Assembly: GCF_014851675.1 (NCBI RefSeq)
Contig: NZ_JACVAE010000004.1
Coordinates: 434,001 to 498,000 of the forward strand
DNA: 64,000 nt
Origin: Rhizobium sp. ARZ01
Lineage (GTDB): Bacteria; Pseudomonadota; Alphaproteobacteria; Rhizobiales; Rhizobiaceae
Direction of reading: 5' to 3'
Positions 63,212 to 64,000 of the stretch are shown piece by piece; the first letter of the stretch is position 1, and each line of letters begins with the position of its first letter. The notes under the pieces are model-generated. The model made no database searches, was not told where the DNA came from, and saw only the letters and a program-made list of their open reading frames with translations. Made by a program: the position numbers and the translations under genes.

Positions 63212-63894
63212 GCGCCGGGCGCCTGCTGCCGGTCAGCCTCATATCGGCGGCAACCCTTGCTTACGAAGTGCTGCTGATGCGGCTCCTTTCGATCATTCAG
63301 TGGCATCAATTTGCCTATATGATCATAAGCATCGCACTCCTGGGCTTCGGCGCGAGCGGTACGTTCGTTGCATTGGCCCGCCGCCCTCTGGTGAAACGGT
63401 ACCCGGCCGTCTTCGCGGCGTCGGCAGCGCTGTTCGGAATCACTGCGGTTGCCAGCTTCGCCGGTGCCGAACGCCTGCCGTTCTTTTTTGGTGCAACCTG
63501 TATCGGCCTTGCCTTCAGCCGCCATCCTGACCAGATCGGACGCGTCTATGCCTTCGACCTGGTCGGCGCTGGGGTCGGTGCACTGGGCATCGTCGGACTC
63601 TTGTTCCTGGTCTTTCCCTCTGCGGCACTGCGCTTCGTCGCGGCATTGGATTTGCAGCGGCGGCCCTCACCGCGACGGGCATGGCTCGCCATCGGCGGCT
63701 CGCTGCGGGCAGCCGCAGCGCTTGAAGCGGATGGCGTGTCCCAACCCGGCTCGCACTTGGCGCTGATCCGGAGGCACAGCGCCTCGGGCGCCGGCTGGAG
63801 GGCGTACACCAGTGCTCGAGATAGGCGAGTTCGGAGGCGAGCGCCCTGGTTGGGGCGCTCCAGCCACCTCAGTGACGCTCCCAAGGATTTATGA
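63208..63894 (+). pseudogene. Membrane spermidine-synthase-like protein, truncated
   Basis: Starts ATG 63208, overlapping the pcm stop by four bases. Hydrophobic segments VSLISAATLAYEVLLMRLLS and MIISIALLGFGASGTFVAL are those of large membrane-bound spermidine-synthase-like proteins (normally several hundred residues longer). After about 63645 the similarity moves to another frame (GFAAAALTATGMARHRRLA) and soon ends, so it has a frameshift and has lost its methyltransferase-like domain. Confidence 0.65.
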
Positions 63895-64000
63895 CTGTCA
63901 GACCGATACCCTCGAAGTCGGCGACGTTCCGGCTGGCGAGAGCTGCACCGCGCGAAATCGCAATGGCAGCGATCTGAGCATCGAATTGGCTGATGGGGTG
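63869..64000 (-). CDS. PIN-domain toxin of VapC/FitB type, C-terminal end (continues outside window)
   Basis: The last 43 residues are open to the window edge and read HPISQFDAQIAAIAISRGAA, LASRNVADFEGIGLTVINPW, ERH. DAQIAAIA and RNVADFEG carry the acidic residues of the PIN ribonuclease active site. A matching antitoxin gene should lie just past base 64000 on the same strand. This frame is too short to stand out by length alone. Confidence 0.82.
   Translation of the reverse strand, partial: HPISQFDAQIAAIAISRGAALASRNVADFEGIGLTVINPWERH

Overview
The window looks like accessory DNA of a Rhizobiales alphaproteobacterium (Sinorhizobium/Rhizobium/Mesorhizobium type). The evidence is high GC, a RIME-like palindromic repeat, dense ABC-uptake and catabolic operons, a second-type nuo cluster, a solitary CIRCE-controlled groEL, and decayed IS/integrase and toxin-antitoxin pieces at the right end. 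A megaplasmid or chromid location is my inference. No rRNA, tRNA, CRISPR or replication origin was seen.

Left part (1-12.2 kb, plus strand): the 3' end of a flavin oxidoreductase, a PotABCD-like ABC importer, two aldehyde dehydrogenases (an AldA-like and a 2-oxoglutarate-semialdehyde type), electron-transfer flavoprotein (etfB, RIME-like repeat, etfA), an FAD-linked oxidase broken by a one-base frameshift, and an FMN L-lactate dehydrogenase (lldD copy 1).

Middle (12.2-31 kb): a whole respiratory complex I in a permuted order, nuoJ-K-[antiporter-like]-[84-aa membrane protein]-[antiporter-like]-M-N-A-B-C-D-E-F-G on the plus strand, then nuoH-nuoI-CBS protein on the minus strand. It has four antiporter-like subunits instead of three. 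The 586-residue one has a long lateral-helix-like tail and lacks the usual TM7 lysine. The island is bracketed by two almost identical inverted 1.2-kb repeats, each carrying lldD. Copy 2 lies downstream of fucD, where a lactate dehydrogenase makes sense because one oxidative L-fucose route ends in pyruvate plus L-lactate.

31-44.6 kb: fuconate dehydratase and a divergent fuconolactonase-like hydrolase sharing a palindromic operator; a small membrane protein; a methyltransferase; groEL with a CIRCE operator; then a striking module of a pentahaem cytochrome c (trihaem carrier fused to a TsdA-like dihaem thiosulfate dehydrogenase/tetrathionate reductase domain) followed by a TtrS-like sensor kinase and TtrR-like regulator. 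A sugar isomerase/epimerase plus Gfo/Idh/MocA dehydrogenase and an isoprenylcysteine-methyltransferase-like protein follow.

44.8-61.6 kb: a carbohydrate ABC importer with a SUMF1-domain protein and a ScyD/ScyE-like propeller protein; a broken ornithine cyclodeaminase; a branched-chain-amino-acid-type importer with a natural permease-ATPase fusion on the minus strand; and, divergently, an RpiR regulator, cysteine hydrolase, glutamine-synthetase-like ligase, N-formylglutamate-amidohydrolase-like enzyme and class III aminotransferase, which look like one amine or amino-acid catabolic unit.

61.6-64 kb: a graveyard of an IS6-family transposase, a tyrosine recombinase, an XRE antitoxin, a headless pcm, a membrane spermidine-synthase-like gene and the end of a VapC-type PIN toxin.
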